NCBI RefSeq assembly: GCF_032681285.1
Contig: NZ_CP136336.1
Coordinates: 1,289,001-1,353,000 of the forward strand
From: Piscinibacter gummiphilus
Lineage (GTDB): Bacteria; Pseudomonadota; Gammaproteobacteria; Burkholderiales; Burkholderiaceae_C
Reading direction: 5' to 3'
DNA: 64,000 nucleotides
Shown: piece after piece, positions 15,996 through 24,849 of the stretch
Layout: the number at the start of each line of letters is the position of its first letter
Numbering within the stretch: position 1 is the stretch's first letter
Made by a program: the position numbers and the translations under genes
Notes under the pieces: generated by a model
Databases searched by the model: none
What the model saw: the letters and a program-made list of their open reading frames with translations, nothing else
What the model was told of the DNA's origin: nothing

Positions 15996-16961
15996 TCAGT
16001 CGGCCTTGGCCCCAGACGCCTGGATGACAGGGGCCCACTTCAAGATGTCGGCACGGATGCGCTGGTCGTATTCCTGGGGGCTGGAGCCGACGGGATCCAA
16101 TCCCATTTCGAGCAGCTTGTGCGCAAATTCCGGCGTGTGCGCCGCGCGTGCGATGTCCGCACTGATCTTCTGCACGATGGCCGCCGGCGTGCCCGCCGGC
16201 GCAATCACGCCGACGCTGCTCTGGGCCGACACGCCAGGAACAGTCTCGGCGACCACCGGGATGTCGGGCACGCTGGCCGGGCGCGAGGGACTGAACAGGG
16301 CGATGGGCTTGAGCTTCCCAGCCTTGATGAGGCCGGCGCTGGCGTAGTAGGTGTCCATCAGCAGCGGCACCTGCCCGCCCATCACGTCCTGTTGTGCCGG
16401 CGCGCCCCCGCGGTACGGCACGTGGACGATGTTCACGCCCGCCTTGACCTTCAGAAGCTCCATCACCAGGTGGTGCGCGGTGCCGCTTCCCGGGCTCGCA
16501 TAGCTCAGACGCCCGGGCTGCCGCCGGGCGAGCTCCAGCAACTCCGCGAGATTGCCCGCCGGCAGCGACGGGTTGGCATCCAGGATGATGTGCTGCACAC
16601 CCACCTCCGACACCGGCTGGAGATCCTTCAGCGTGTCGTAGGGCAGGTTCGACCTCAGCGTCGGATTGATCGCATGGGACGACACGGCGATGCCTAGCGT
16701 GTAGCCATCCGGCGGGGCCTTGGCGACCACGTTGGTCGCCAGCACGGCGCCGGCACCCGGCCGGTTGTCGACGACCACCGGCTGGCCCCATACCTCGGAA
16801 AGCTTTTGCGCCAACAGCCGCCCCTGCGCATCGGTCGAGCCACCCGGCGGGAACGGGATGACGAGCCGGACCGGCCGGCTGGGCCAGTCGTCCTGCGCGT
16901 GGACCGGCGAGGTCATGGCCAGCGGAAGCAGCGGCAGCGCCAAGCGCATCCTGTTTTTCAT
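15996..16961 (-). CDS. Bug/TTT-family periplasmic solute receptor
   Basis: 321-aa receptor, first gene of the minus operon. Signal peptide LALPLLPLAMTSPVHAQ, then VRLVIPFPPGGSTDAQGR, the DNRPGAGAVLATNVV region and VIAPAGTPAAIV. ATG at 16961 has AAGGAG 8 nt upstream. Its promoter at 17046-17074 carries the palindromic site shared with the divergent plus operon, so it is likely repressed by the MarR protein at 17207. Confidence 0.87.
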   Translation of the reverse strand: MKNRMRLALPLLPLAMTSPVHAQDDWPSRPVRLVIPFPPGGSTDAQGRLLAQKLSEVWGQPVVVDNRPGAGAVLATNVVAKAPPDGYTLGIAVSSHAINPTLRSNLPYDTLKDLQPVSEVGVQHIILDANPSLPAGNLAELLELARRQPGRLSYASPGSGTAHHLVMELLKVKAGVNIVHVPYRGGAPAQQDVMGGQVPLLMDTYYASAGLIKAGKLKPIALFSPSRPASVPDIPVVAETVPGVSAQSSVGVIAPAGTPAAIVQKISADIARAAHTPEFAHKLLEMGLDPVGSSPQEYDQRIRADILKWAPVIQASGAKAD

Positions 16962-17040
16962 CGTGTGTCTCCTTGGCCCGTGGCGGCCAGTGCGTTCTCA
17001 TCTGCACGTACATCCAGACCCATGGATCGACGATGTAACG

Positions 17041-17074
17041 ATTGCATTATGCAAGTATTTATTTCGCCTCACAA
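17041..17074 (-). promoter_or_regulatory. MarR-type operator overlapping the -10 box of the minus operon promoter
   Basis: On the minus strand a -35 TTGTGA (17069-17074) is followed after exactly 17 bp by -10 CATAAT (17046-17051). The -10 lies inside the palindrome TTGCATAATGCAA (17042-17054). The 16-bp version ACTTGCATAATGCAAT is repeated at the plus operon promoter at 17721-17736. A repressor bound here would block the -10 region directly. Confidence 0.8.
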
Positions 17075-17206
17075 GGGCCACCGACAAAGGGAGACCTCCT
17101 TCGGCTAGGCGATTTCCCTAGGATCGAAAGGTTGCAAATCAAGGAGAAGTGGGCATGACGGCTATGCTCGGGACGCAGCAGCCCCTGCCGCAGACCTCTC
17201 GCATCC

Positions 17207-17686
17207 ATGGCCACCAAGAAGAAGTTCGCCCTCGAACACTGGATCTCCTACCGATTCGGTCTGATTGCGTCCCGCATCGGCACCGTGATGGCCGCCCGCT
17301 ACGTGGCCGCCCATGACCTGCCCATGCCTGCATGGCGTTCGCTGGCCGTCATCGCGCGCTTCGGCCCTCTTTCGGCGGGCGAATTGGGGGAGCGGACATC
17401 GTCCGACCCGTTCCGCGTCGTCCGCGCCATCGACCTGCTGGTCAAGCGCGGCCTAATCACGCGTACACCCGACCCTTCGGACAGACGGCGCGCCCGCCTG
17501 GAATTGACCAGCGCCGGGCGCGCGCTCTACGAGGAAATCGAGCAAGGCGCAATCGCCAACGAGAAATTCGTCCGCGCAGGCCTCACTGCGCAGGAGATCC
17601 GGCTGCTCGAGAGCATGCTGGACCGCATCGATGCGCAAGTGCAGGCGCTGAGCGCGGGCGTGTCCGAGCCCACCCGCGCCGAGTAG
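17207..17686 (+). CDS. MarR-family transcriptional regulator
   Basis: 159-aa winged-helix regulator with the MarR pattern LSAGELGERTSSDPFRVVRA for the recognition region and the DPSDRRRARLELTSAGRAL wing (about residues 85-103). It lies between two divergent catabolic operons whose promoters carry the same palindrome, so it is the likely ligand-responsive repressor. The ATG at 17207 has no good ribosome site. The best Shine-Dalgarno nearby, AAGGAG at 17141, precedes an ATG at 17155 in a different frame. The start may therefore be wrong, or translation may be coupled to a short upstream ORF. Confidence 0.88.
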   Translation: MATKKKFALEHWISYRFGLIASRIGTVMAARYVAAHDLPMPAWRSLAVIARFGPLSAGELGERTSSDPFRVVRAIDLLVKRGLITRTPDPSDRRRARLELTSAGRALYEEIEQGAIANEKFVRAGLTAQEIRLLESMLDRIDAQVQALSAGVSEPTRAE

Positions 17687-17702
17687 ACCGGCCGGCAGCG
17701 TC

Positions 17703-17736
17703 TTGCGACGGGTTGATATTACTTGCATAATGCAAT
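17703..17736 (+). promoter_or_regulatory. MarR-type operator overlapping the -10 box of the plus operon promoter
   Basis: -35 TTGCGA at 17703-17708, 17-bp spacer, -10 CATAAT at 17726-17731. The -10 is embedded in the palindrome TTGCATAATGCAA (17723-17735), as in the minus promoter. Transcription would start some 45 bp before the Rieske gene at 17784. Confidence 0.8.
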
Positions 17737-17783
17737 TAATAGGGCTCACGTTCGAGCCTTGCCAACTCCCGCGAGACAACCCG

Positions 17784-19013
17784 ATGAACGAGCAAGATAC
17801 TTCCACCACGCAGCCCATCCGCTTTGTCGGCAAACGCCAGCAGGGCGGCGGCTACGGCAAGCCGCCTGGCCGGTCCGATGACTTCCTGACACAGGTCGAG
17901 CCCGGCACGCCCTGCGGCGAGTTCATGCGGCGCTATTGGCATCCCGTGGGCGTTTCGTCCAAGGTCACGACGGACCCCGCGCGGGTGCGCATCCTGGGCG
18001 AGAACCTGATCTTGTTCAGGGACGGCCAGGGGAAAGCTGGCCTGCTGCACGAGCACTGCGCTCATCGCGGCACCTCGCTGTACTACGGCAAGGTCGAGAA
18101 CGAAGGCATCCGCTGCTGCTACCACGGCTGGCTCTTTGCGGTCGACGGCAGTTGCGTGGAGCAGCCCTGCGAGCCCGGCGGGGGGCAGCACCGCGACAAG
18201 TGCCGCCAGCCTTGGTATCCGGTGCAGGAACGCTATGGCCTCGTCTTCGCCTATATGGGGCCGCTTGACGCGATGCCCCCCCTGCCGCAGTACGACGTGC
18301 TCGAGGACCTGGGGGCGGACGAGGAACTGCAGCAGGAGGACAAGAGCTTCTACATCGGCGGAGGCGTCTCCCAGGACAAGCCTGTGGCCCCGTACAGCTG
18401 GCTCCAGAACTTCGAGAATGTGATGGATCCCTTCCACGTGGTCATCCTGCATTCGCGCTTCAGCGGCGTGCAGTTCCGCGAGCAGATGGCGGCCATGCCC
18501 GCCGTGGAATGGGAGCAGTGCGACCACGGTGTCATGTACCGGTCAGTGCGCCAGACCAAGGAAGGCACCCTGACGCGGATCACGCAGACACTGCTTCCCA
18601 ACGTGCGCATCGTCCCGTCCATCGAGCTGGCGCCCGGCCAGGGCCGCGAGGTGGCCTGGCTGGTGCCGGTGGACAGCCATCACCACCGCACCTTCGGTGT
18701 GGCGCGGGTGCTCAAGAGCGAAGACCCACTCTATTCACGGCGCTCGCGCATGGCGGTCTTCGAAGGCAAGACCTGGTGGGAGATGACGGAAGACGAGCAC
18801 AAGCGCTTCCCGGGCGACTACGAGGCGCAATCCACCCAGGGGAGCATCCCCGCACACAGCGACGAGCATCTCGCCACCAGCGACAAGGGCCTGGTGATGC
18901 TGCGCCGGATGCTGGCCCGCCAGATCCGCGTGGTCCAGGAGGGTGGCACCCCCGAGGGCGCGGGCCAGGACGGCGCAATGGTCTCGGTCAAGGCGGGAAA
19001 CTTCTTCGAATGA
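17784..19013 (+). CDS. Rieske non-heme iron oxygenase, phthalate-dioxygenase type (second copy)
   Basis: 409-aa single-subunit Rieske oxygenase. Cluster ligands are Cys92/His94 and Cys111/His114; iron motif Asp215-x2-His218-x4-His223 (DPFHVVILH). It is clearly different from the oxygenase at 14646. The ATG at 17784 was chosen because it opens on the MNEQDTSTTQPIRFVG N-terminus; an earlier in-frame ATG exists but lies at the promoter. Its stop overlaps the reductase start as ATGA, so the two form an oxygenase-reductase pair. The substrate is unknown; an aryl carboxylate or aryl ether is typical for the family. Confidence 0.88.
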   Translation: MNEQDTSTTQPIRFVGKRQQGGGYGKPPGRSDDFLTQVEPGTPCGEFMRRYWHPVGVSSKVTTDPARVRILGENLILFRDGQGKAGLLHEHCAHRGTSLYYGKVENEGIRCCYHGWLFAVDGSCVEQPCEPGGGQHRDKCRQPWYPVQERYGLVFAYMGPLDAMPPLPQYDVLEDLGADEELQQEDKSFYIGGGVSQDKPVAPYSWLQNFENVMDPFHVVILHSRFSGVQFREQMAAMPAVEWEQCDHGVMYRSVRQTKEGTLTRITQTLLPNVRIVPSIELAPGQGREVAWLVPVDSHHHRTFGVARVLKSEDPLYSRRSRMAVFEGKTWWEMTEDEHKRFPGDYEAQSTQGSIPAHSDEHLATSDKGLVMLRRMLARQIRVVQEGGTPEGAGQDGAMVSVKAGNFFE

Positions 19014-19948
19014 GCGGCGAGCGCTTGTTCGACGTAAGGGTCGTGGCGCTGCGCGAGGAGGCGCCTGGCGTGGTTTCCTGCGAGCTGCAATCGACTTCGG
19101 GCGAACTGCCCTCTTGCCCGCCCGGCGCGCATGTGGACGTGCATCTTCCCAACGGGCTCGTGCGCCAGTATTCGGTCGCGTCAGCCACGGCAGACAGCTA
19201 TCAGGTCGCCGTCAAGCGCAAGCCGGCCAGCCGAGGCGGGTCCGCGTTCATGACCGACTCGTTGCGCATCGGCAGCCTGCTGCGCATCGGCGCTCCGCGG
19301 GACAACTTTCCGCTCGTCGCGGCCAACGGCCGTACTGTGCTGATCGCGGGCGGTATCGGCATCACAGCGCTGCTTCCCATGGCGCGCCTCCTGGCGGCCC
19401 GCGGACTCGACTGGACGCTGCACTATGCGGTGCGGGCCCCCGAGGATGCCGCCTTCAAGCGCGCACTGCAGGACCTGGGCGACCGGATCCGCCTCCACGC
19501 CTCCTCGACGGCGGGATGCCGGCTTTCCATCGAGGACATCGTCATGCAGCAACCGGCCGGCACCCACTTCTACTGCTGCGGGCCGGCGTCGATGCTCGAT
19601 GCCTTCCTGGCGGCCACCACATCGCTGCCGCCCGAGCAGGTGCACTTCGAGAGGTTCGGGGCCGAACCCACCGCCGGAGGGCAGGAGTTCGTCGTTCGAC
19701 TGGCGCGCAGCGGCCAGGTGCTGCCGGTGGCCGCAGACCAGACGATCGTCGACGCGCTGCTGGCCGCCGGAGTCGATGCGCCCTACTCCTGCCAACAGGG
19801 CATCTGCGGCTCGTGCGAAGTCAAGGTCCTGCAGGGCAGCCCCGACCACCGGGACGACGTACTGACGGAGGCGGAGAAAGCCTCCAACAAGACCATGATG
19901 ATCTGCTGCTCGCGCGCCTGCTCCCCCGAGCTGGTGCTCGACCTGTAG
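19010..19948 (+). CDS. Phthalate dioxygenase reductase-type FMN/[2Fe-2S] oxidoreductase
   Basis: 312-aa reductase in flavin, NAD, then [2Fe-2S] order. RQYS (52-55) marks the flavin site, GGIG (114-117) and YCCGP (188-192) the nucleotide domain. Cys261, Cys266, Cys269 and Cys299 are the C-terminal iron-sulfur ligands. This order is that of phthalate dioxygenase reductase/VanB and differs from TphA1. It supplies electrons to the Rieske oxygenase it overlaps and could also serve the oxygenase at 14646, which has none of its own. Confidence 0.9.
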   Translation: MSGERLFDVRVVALREEAPGVVSCELQSTSGELPSCPPGAHVDVHLPNGLVRQYSVASATADSYQVAVKRKPASRGGSAFMTDSLRIGSLLRIGAPRDNFPLVAANGRTVLIAGGIGITALLPMARLLAARGLDWTLHYAVRAPEDAAFKRALQDLGDRIRLHASSTAGCRLSIEDIVMQQPAGTHFYCCGPASMLDAFLAATTSLPPEQVHFERFGAEPTAGGQEFVVRLARSGQVLPVAADQTIVDALLAAGVDAPYSCQQGICGSCEVKVLQGSPDHRDDVLTEAEKASNKTMMICCSRACSPELVLDL

Positions 19949-20034
19949 CAAAGCAGCCGGCCGTTGCGGGCTTGAAGGGCGCCGTGCTCCTTCGGCATCG
20001 TGCGGCGCCTTGCGTCAACCACCGGAGACATCCC

Positions 20035-20952
20035 ATGCTTCAACCCACCATCGGCCTGATCGGACTTGGCGCCATGGGCGCCGGTATCGCCACCACATTG
20101 CGCAGGCAGGGCCACGAATTGCGCGTGTGCGACGCGCAGCCGGGGCGCGCGCAGGACTTCGCCGCCGAAGGCGGCCTCGCCTGCGCCACACCGGCCGAAA
20201 CGGCGGCCGGCTGCGACGTGCTGGTCTCGGTGGTGGTCAATGCCGAGCAGACGGAAGCCGTGTTGTTCGGCAAGCACGGCGCTGCCGCAGCGATGTCGCC
20301 CGGCAGCGTGTTCGTGATGTGCTCAACGGTCGATCCTTCCTGGTCGACGGCTCTGGAAGCGAGGCTGGCCGAGCACGGCATCCTCTACCTCGACGCACCC
20401 ATCTCGGGCGGTGCGGCCAGGGCGGCCAGTGGTCAGATGACGATGATGACGGCCGGCGCGCCGGCCGCTTACGAGAAAGCCGGCGGTGTGCTCGACGCCA
20501 TGGCCGCCAAGGTGTACCGTCTGGGCGACCGGGCCGGCGCCGGCAGCAAGGTCAAGATCATCAATCAGCTCCTGGCCGGCGTGCACATCGCCGCGGCGGC
20601 CGAGGCCATGGCACTGGGCTTGCGCGAGGGCGTCGATGCGGCCGCGCTGTACGAGGTCATCACCCACAGCGCCGGCAACAGCTGGATGTTCGAGAACCGC
20701 ATGGCCCACGTGCTCGCCGGCGACTACACGCCGCTGTCGGCGGTGGACATCTTCGTCAAGGACCTGGGGCTGGTGCTCGACATGGCGCGGGCCAGCAAGT
20801 TCCCGCTGCCCCTGTCGTCGACGGCGCACCAGATGTTCATGCAGGCCTCCAGCGCCGGCTTCGCCCGCGAGGACGACAGCGCCGTGATCAAGATCTTCCC
20901 CGGCATCGACCTGCCGGCTGCCCGCCCTACCCTCACCGACGCCTCGTCATGA
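20035..20952 (+). CDS. ltnD: L-threonate/3-hydroxyisobutyrate-type dehydrogenase LtnD
   Basis: 305-aa beta-hydroxyacid dehydrogenase with NAD site GLGAMG at 10-15, the substrate motif DAPISGG at 120-126 and catalytic Lys174 (GSKVKIINQLL). In the known four-carbon acid-sugar pathways LtnD oxidises L-threonate to 2-oxo-tetronate. Presence of denD, otnK, otnC and otnI downstream supports that name over 3-hydroxyisobutyrate dehydrogenase. The ribosome site GGAGA is 7 nt before the ATG. The gene follows the reductase by 86 bp in the same direction, and its stop overlaps denD (ATGA). Confidence 0.85.
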   Translation: MLQPTIGLIGLGAMGAGIATTLRRQGHELRVCDAQPGRAQDFAAEGGLACATPAETAAGCDVLVSVVVNAEQTEAVLFGKHGAAAAMSPGSVFVMCSTVDPSWSTALEARLAEHGILYLDAPISGGAARAASGQMTMMTAGAPAAYEKAGGVLDAMAAKVYRLGDRAGAGSKVKIINQLLAGVHIAAAAEAMALGLREGVDAAALYEVITHSAGNSWMFENRMAHVLAGDYTPLSAVDIFVKDLGLVLDMARASKFPLPLSSTAHQMFMQASSAGFAREDDSAVIKIFPGIDLPAARPTLTDASS

Positions 20953-21962
20953 ACGTCCTCATCACCGGCGGCTGCGGCTTCCTGGGCGCCCGCCTCGCAC
21001 GGACCCTCCTGCAACAGGCCAGCCTGCCGCTGGCCGGCGCACCTGCACAGCCCGTCGAACACATCCTGCTGGCCGACCGCGCGCCACCGCCGGCCGACCT
21101 GCAGGCCGACGCGCGCATCCGCGTCCTCCAGGGCGATCTGCTCGACCAGGCCGCGTCCGGCGCGCTGCCGCTGGCCGAGGTCCAGCTCGTGTTCCACCTC
21201 GCGGCCGCCGTCAGCGGCGAATGCGAGGCCGACTTCGATCTCGGCATGCGCAGCAACCTCGACACCACGCGCGCCCTGCTCGAAGGCTGCCGCCGCGCCG
21301 GCCATGCACCCGTGTTCGTCTTCTCCAGTTCGGTGGCCGTGTTCGGCGATTCGCCGGAACAGCCACTGCCCGCAGTGGTGGACGACCGCACGCTACCGAC
21401 GCCGCAGAACAGCTACGGCATCCAGAAGTTCGTCGGCGAGCAGCTGGTGGCCGACTACACGCGCAAGGGCTTCGTGCAGGGCCGCAGCGTGCGGCTGATG
21501 ACGGTGAGCGTACGGCCCGGCCGGCCCAACGGGGCGGCTTCCAGCTTCCTGTCCGGCATGCTGCGCGAGCCGCTGGCCGGTGAGCGGGCGCGCTGCCCGG
21601 TGCCTCCCGACACGGCCGTCGCGCTGGCATCGCCCGGCAACACGGTGGCAGGCATCCTGCGCGCGGCCACTGCCGGCGCGGCCGAGTGGGGCGCGCGCAC
21701 GGCGGTCAACCTGCCGGCGTTGACCACCACGGTGCGGGAGATGGCCCAGGCGCTGGAGCGCATCGCCGGAGCGCAGGCGACCGCGTTGATCGACTGGTCG
21801 CCCGACCCCGGCGTGGCAAGGATCGTCACGGGCTGGCCCAGCCGCATCCACGCCCGGCGTGCCGCGAGCCTGGGACTGGCCGCCGACCCGGACTTCGACA
21901 CCGTCCTGCGCCAGTACGTGCAGGAGAATCCGCAAGCGGTGAAGCTGCCGCTGAAAGGCTGA
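20949..21962 (+). CDS. denD: D-erythronate dehydrogenase DenD (NAD-dependent epimerase/dehydratase fold)
   Basis: 337-aa extended short-chain dehydrogenase with NAD motif GGCGFLGARLA at 7-17 and the catalytic YGIQK tyrosine/lysine pair. DenD proteins oxidise D-erythronate to 3-oxo-tetronate, the substrate of OtnK. ATGA overlap with ltnD and a 10-bp gap to otnK show a single operon. The name depends on the neighbours; sequence alone supports only the fold. Confidence 0.84.
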   Translation: MNVLITGGCGFLGARLARTLLQQASLPLAGAPAQPVEHILLADRAPPPADLQADARIRVLQGDLLDQAASGALPLAEVQLVFHLAAAVSGECEADFDLGMRSNLDTTRALLEGCRRAGHAPVFVFSSSVAVFGDSPEQPLPAVVDDRTLPTPQNSYGIQKFVGEQLVADYTRKGFVQGRSVRLMTVSVRPGRPNGAASSFLSGMLREPLAGERARCPVPPDTAVALASPGNTVAGILRAATAGAAEWGARTAVNLPALTTTVREMAQALERIAGAQATALIDWSPDPGVARIVTGWPSRIHARRAASLGLAADPDFDTVLRQYVQENPQAVKLPLKG

Positions 21963-21972
21963 CGACAAGACC

Positions 21973-23256
21973 ATGGCCAACCTGCTTCTCGGCTGCATTG
22001 CCGACGATTTCACCGGGGCGACCGACCTGGCCAACAATCTGGTGCGCGCCGGCATGCGCGTGGTGCAGACGATCGGCGTGCCGGAAGCCCCGCTGGACGC
22101 CGAGGTGGATGCCGTCGTGGTGGCACTCAAGTCGCGCACCATCCCGGCACCCGAGGCCGTCGCGCAGTCGCTCGCTGCGCTGCGCTGGCTGCAGGGCCAG
22201 GGTCGCGGCGGGGTCGCGCCGCGGATCTACTTCAAGTACTGCTCCACCTTCGACAGCACGCCGCACGGCAACATCGGCCCCGTCGCCGAGGCGCTGATGG
22301 ATGCGCTGGACTGTGGCTTCACGGTCGCCACGCCGGCCTTCCCGGACAACGGGCGCACGATTTTCAAGGGCTACCTGTTCGTCGGGGACGTGCTGCTCAA
22401 CGAGAGCGGAATGCAGAACCATCCGCTCACGCCGATGACCGATTCCAGCCTGGTGCGCGTGCTGCAGGCCCAATGCACACGCAAGGTCGGTCTGATCGAC
22501 CACGCGGTGGTGGCGCGCGGCGCCGATGCGGTCGCGGCGCGCATCGCGCAGCTGCAGTCGGAGGGCGTGGGCATCGCCATCGTCGACGCGCTGTCGAATG
22601 ATGATCTGCTGCGCACCGGCCCCGCGCTGGCTGCGCTGCCGCTGGTGACGGCGGGCTCGGGGCTGGCCATCGCCCTGCCGGCCAACTTCGGTCTTGCGCC
22701 TTCGGCCCGCGCCAGTGCGCTGCCACCGGCCGGCGGACTGCGCGCGGTGGTCTCGGGCAGCTGCTCGCTGGCCACCAACCGGCAGGTGGCGGACTTCGTG
22801 CGCCGCGGCGGCGCGGCGCTGCCGATCGACCCGCTTCGCATCGCCGCCGGCGTGGACGTGGCGGCCGAGGCGCTCGCATGGGCCGCGTCGCGCATGGCAC
22901 AAGGGCCCGTGCTGGTCTATTCCACGGCCGAAGCGAACGTCACGAAGGCGGTGCAGGAACGGCTCGGCGTGGAAGAGGCCGGCGCCATGGTGGAGCGCAC
23001 GATCGCGGCGGTCGCACGCGGCCTGGTCGAGCGCGGCGTGCGCCAACTGGTGGTGGCCGGCGGCGAAACGGCGGGCGCCTGCGTGCAGGCGCTGGGCATC
23101 GCCCAGCTGCAGATCGGTCCGCAGATCGATCCCGGCGTGCCCTGGTGCCATGCCCGCAGCGGGGCCGCCGCGGACGGCGGCCTGCATGTCGCCCTGAAGT
23201 CCGGCAACTTCGGCGGCGATGACTTCTTCACCCGCGCCTTCGAGGCACTGCCATGA
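21973..23256 (+). CDS. otnK: 3-oxo-tetronate kinase OtnK (DUF1537 family)
   Basis: 427-aa DUF1537 kinase that phosphorylates 3-oxo-tetronate at the 4-position. N-terminal LGCIADDFTGATDLANNLVR is the family signature, YCSTFDSTPHGNIGP and the C-terminal GGETAGACVQALGI / LKSGNFGGDDFF motifs complete it. Length is typical. It is overlapped at its stop by otnC. Confidence 0.92.
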   Translation: MANLLLGCIADDFTGATDLANNLVRAGMRVVQTIGVPEAPLDAEVDAVVVALKSRTIPAPEAVAQSLAALRWLQGQGRGGVAPRIYFKYCSTFDSTPHGNIGPVAEALMDALDCGFTVATPAFPDNGRTIFKGYLFVGDVLLNESGMQNHPLTPMTDSSLVRVLQAQCTRKVGLIDHAVVARGADAVAARIAQLQSEGVGIAIVDALSNDDLLRTGPALAALPLVTAGSGLAIALPANFGLAPSARASALPPAGGLRAVVSGSCSLATNRQVADFVRRGGAALPIDPLRIAAGVDVAAEALAWAASRMAQGPVLVYSTAEANVTKAVQERLGVEEAGAMVERTIAAVARGLVERGVRQLVVAGGETAGACVQALGIAQLQIGPQIDPGVPWCHARSGAAADGGLHVALKSGNFGGDDFFTRAFEALP

Positions 23257-23921
23257 ACGAGGCACACGCGCGCGAGGAGATCTGCCGCATCGGCGCGAGC
23301 CTGTTCCAGCGCGGCTACGCGCATGCCAGCGCGGGCAACATCAGCGTGCGCCTGCCCGGCGACGCCGGCTTCCTCATCACCCCCACCGATGCCTGCCTGG
23401 GCTTCCTGGACCCGGCGCGCCTGGCGCGACTGGACGCACAGGGCCGGCAACTCGACGGCGACCGCGCGAGCAAGACCATCGCGCTGCACACGCGCATCTA
23501 TGCCGCCGCGCGCGCCTACGAAGCCAACATCGCCTGCGTCATCCATACTCACAGCACACACTGCGTGGCGTTGAGCCTGCAGCCCGAAGGCAACGAGCTG
23601 CTGCCGCCAATCACGCCCTACTTCGTGATGAAGGTCGGGCACGTACCGCTAATTCCCTATCGTCGCCCCGGCGCACCCGATGCGGCCGAGGCGGTGGCAC
23701 AAGCCATCGAGCGCTACGGCGCGGCAGGTGCGCCGCTGAGGGCGGTGATGCTGGAGCGCCTGGGCCCCAACGTGTGGCATGACACGCCTGCCGCGGCCAT
23801 GACCGTACTGGAGGAGCTGGAAGAGACCGCCAAGCTGTGGCTGCTCTCCGGCCGCCGCTGCGCGGTGCTCGACGAAGCCAGGATCGCCGAGCTGCGCACG
23901 GTCTTCGGGGCGCGCTGGTAG
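23253..23921 (+). CDS. otnC: 3-oxo-tetronate 4-phosphate decarboxylase OtnC (class II aldolase)
   Basis: 222-aa class II aldolase/adducin-fold enzyme. It has the [12 protein letters not shown] motif at 25-36 and a zinc-binding HTH pair (His98, His100) in [10 protein letters not shown]. In this pathway it decarboxylates 3-oxo-tetronate 4-phosphate to dihydroxyacetone phosphate. ATGA overlap with otnK. Confidence 0.9.
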   Translation: MNEAHAREEICRIGASLFQRGYAHASAGNISVRLPGDAGFLITPTDACLGFLDPARLARLDAQGRQLDGDRASKTIALHTRIYAAARAYEANIACVIHTHSTHCVALSLQPEGNELLPPITPYFVMKVGHVPLIPYRRPGAPDAAEAVAQAIERYGAAGAPLRAVMLERLGPNVWHDTPAAAMTVLEELEETAKLWLLSGRRCAVLDEARIAELRTVFGARW

Positions 23922-23956
23922 CGCCCTTTGCTCTTTTCTTCCCGCGACACGCCGCC

Positions 23957-24760
23957 ATGCCCCGCTTCGCCGCCAACCTCTCGATGCTCTACACCGAGCT
24001 GCCCTTCCTCGACCGCTTCGCCGCCGCCGCGGCCGACGGCTTCGAGGCGGTGGAGTACCTCTTCCCCTACGAGCATGCGCCCGCCGACCTCGCCGCGCGG
24101 CTGCGCGACCACGGCCTCGAGCAGGTGCTCTTCAACACCCCGCCCGGCGACTGGGCCGCCGGCGAGCGCGGCCTGGCCTGCCTGCCGGGCCGCGAAACCG
24201 ATTTCCGCGACGCGGTGGCCAAGGCGCTGGACTATGCCCAGGCGCTCGATTGCCCGCGCATCCACCTGATGGCCGGCCTGGTGCCCGAGGGCCGCACGCG
24301 CGACGAACTGCGCCCGCTGTACATCGACAACCTACGCCGCGCCGCCGAGATGGCCGCGCAGGCCGGCCGCGAGGTGCTGATCGAGCCGATCAACACGCGC
24401 GACATCCCCGGCTTCTTCCTCAACCGCCAGGACGAGGCGCACGCCATCGTGCAGGCCGTCGGCGCGCCCAACCTGAAGGTCCAGATGGACCTGTACCACT
24501 GCCAGATCGTCGAGGGCGACGTGGCGACCAAGATCCGGCAGTACCTGACGACGGGTCGCGTCGGCCACTTCCAGATCGCCGGCGTGCCGGGGCGGCACGA
24601 GCCCGACGTGGGCGAGCTGCACTACCCCTATCTGTTCGACGTGATCGACGAGGTGGCCGCGCAGTGCGGCTGGCAGGGCTGGGTCGGCTGCGAGTACCGG
24701 CCGGCGCGCGGCGCGGTGCCCGGCGGCACCAGCGACGGGCTGGGCTGGATGCGGCGCTGA
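23957..24760 (+). CDS. otnI: 2-oxo-tetronate isomerase OtnI (hydroxypyruvate isomerase family)
   Basis: 267-aa TIM-barrel isomerase of the hydroxypyruvate-isomerase group, with [25 protein letters not shown] and QMDLYHCQ motifs that carry the metal-binding acid and histidine residues. In the otn pathway it converts 2-oxo-tetronate to 3-oxo-tetronate, linking LtnD to OtnK. Hydroxypyruvate isomerase (Hyi) is the alternative name, less likely beside otnK-otnC. Start at 23957 lies 35 bp after otnC. It is the last gene of the plus operon and converges on the tannase-family gene. Confidence 0.87.
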   Translation: MPRFAANLSMLYTELPFLDRFAAAAADGFEAVEYLFPYEHAPADLAARLRDHGLEQVLFNTPPGDWAAGERGLACLPGRETDFRDAVAKALDYAQALDCPRIHLMAGLVPEGRTRDELRPLYIDNLRRAAEMAAQAGREVLIEPINTRDIPGFFLNRQDEAHAIVQAVGAPNLKVQMDLYHCQIVEGDVATKIRQYLTTGRVGHFQIAGVPGRHEPDVGELHYPYLFDVIDEVAAQCGWQGWVGCEYRPARGAVPGGTSDGLGWMRR

Positions 24761-24849
24761 TCCTGGGGATCGCGCCGCCTGAGCATCCCGAGTGACCGGC
24801 ACAGCTCAGGAAGAGTGGCTGGCGCCTTCGTCAGGCCGCAGCGCGGGCC

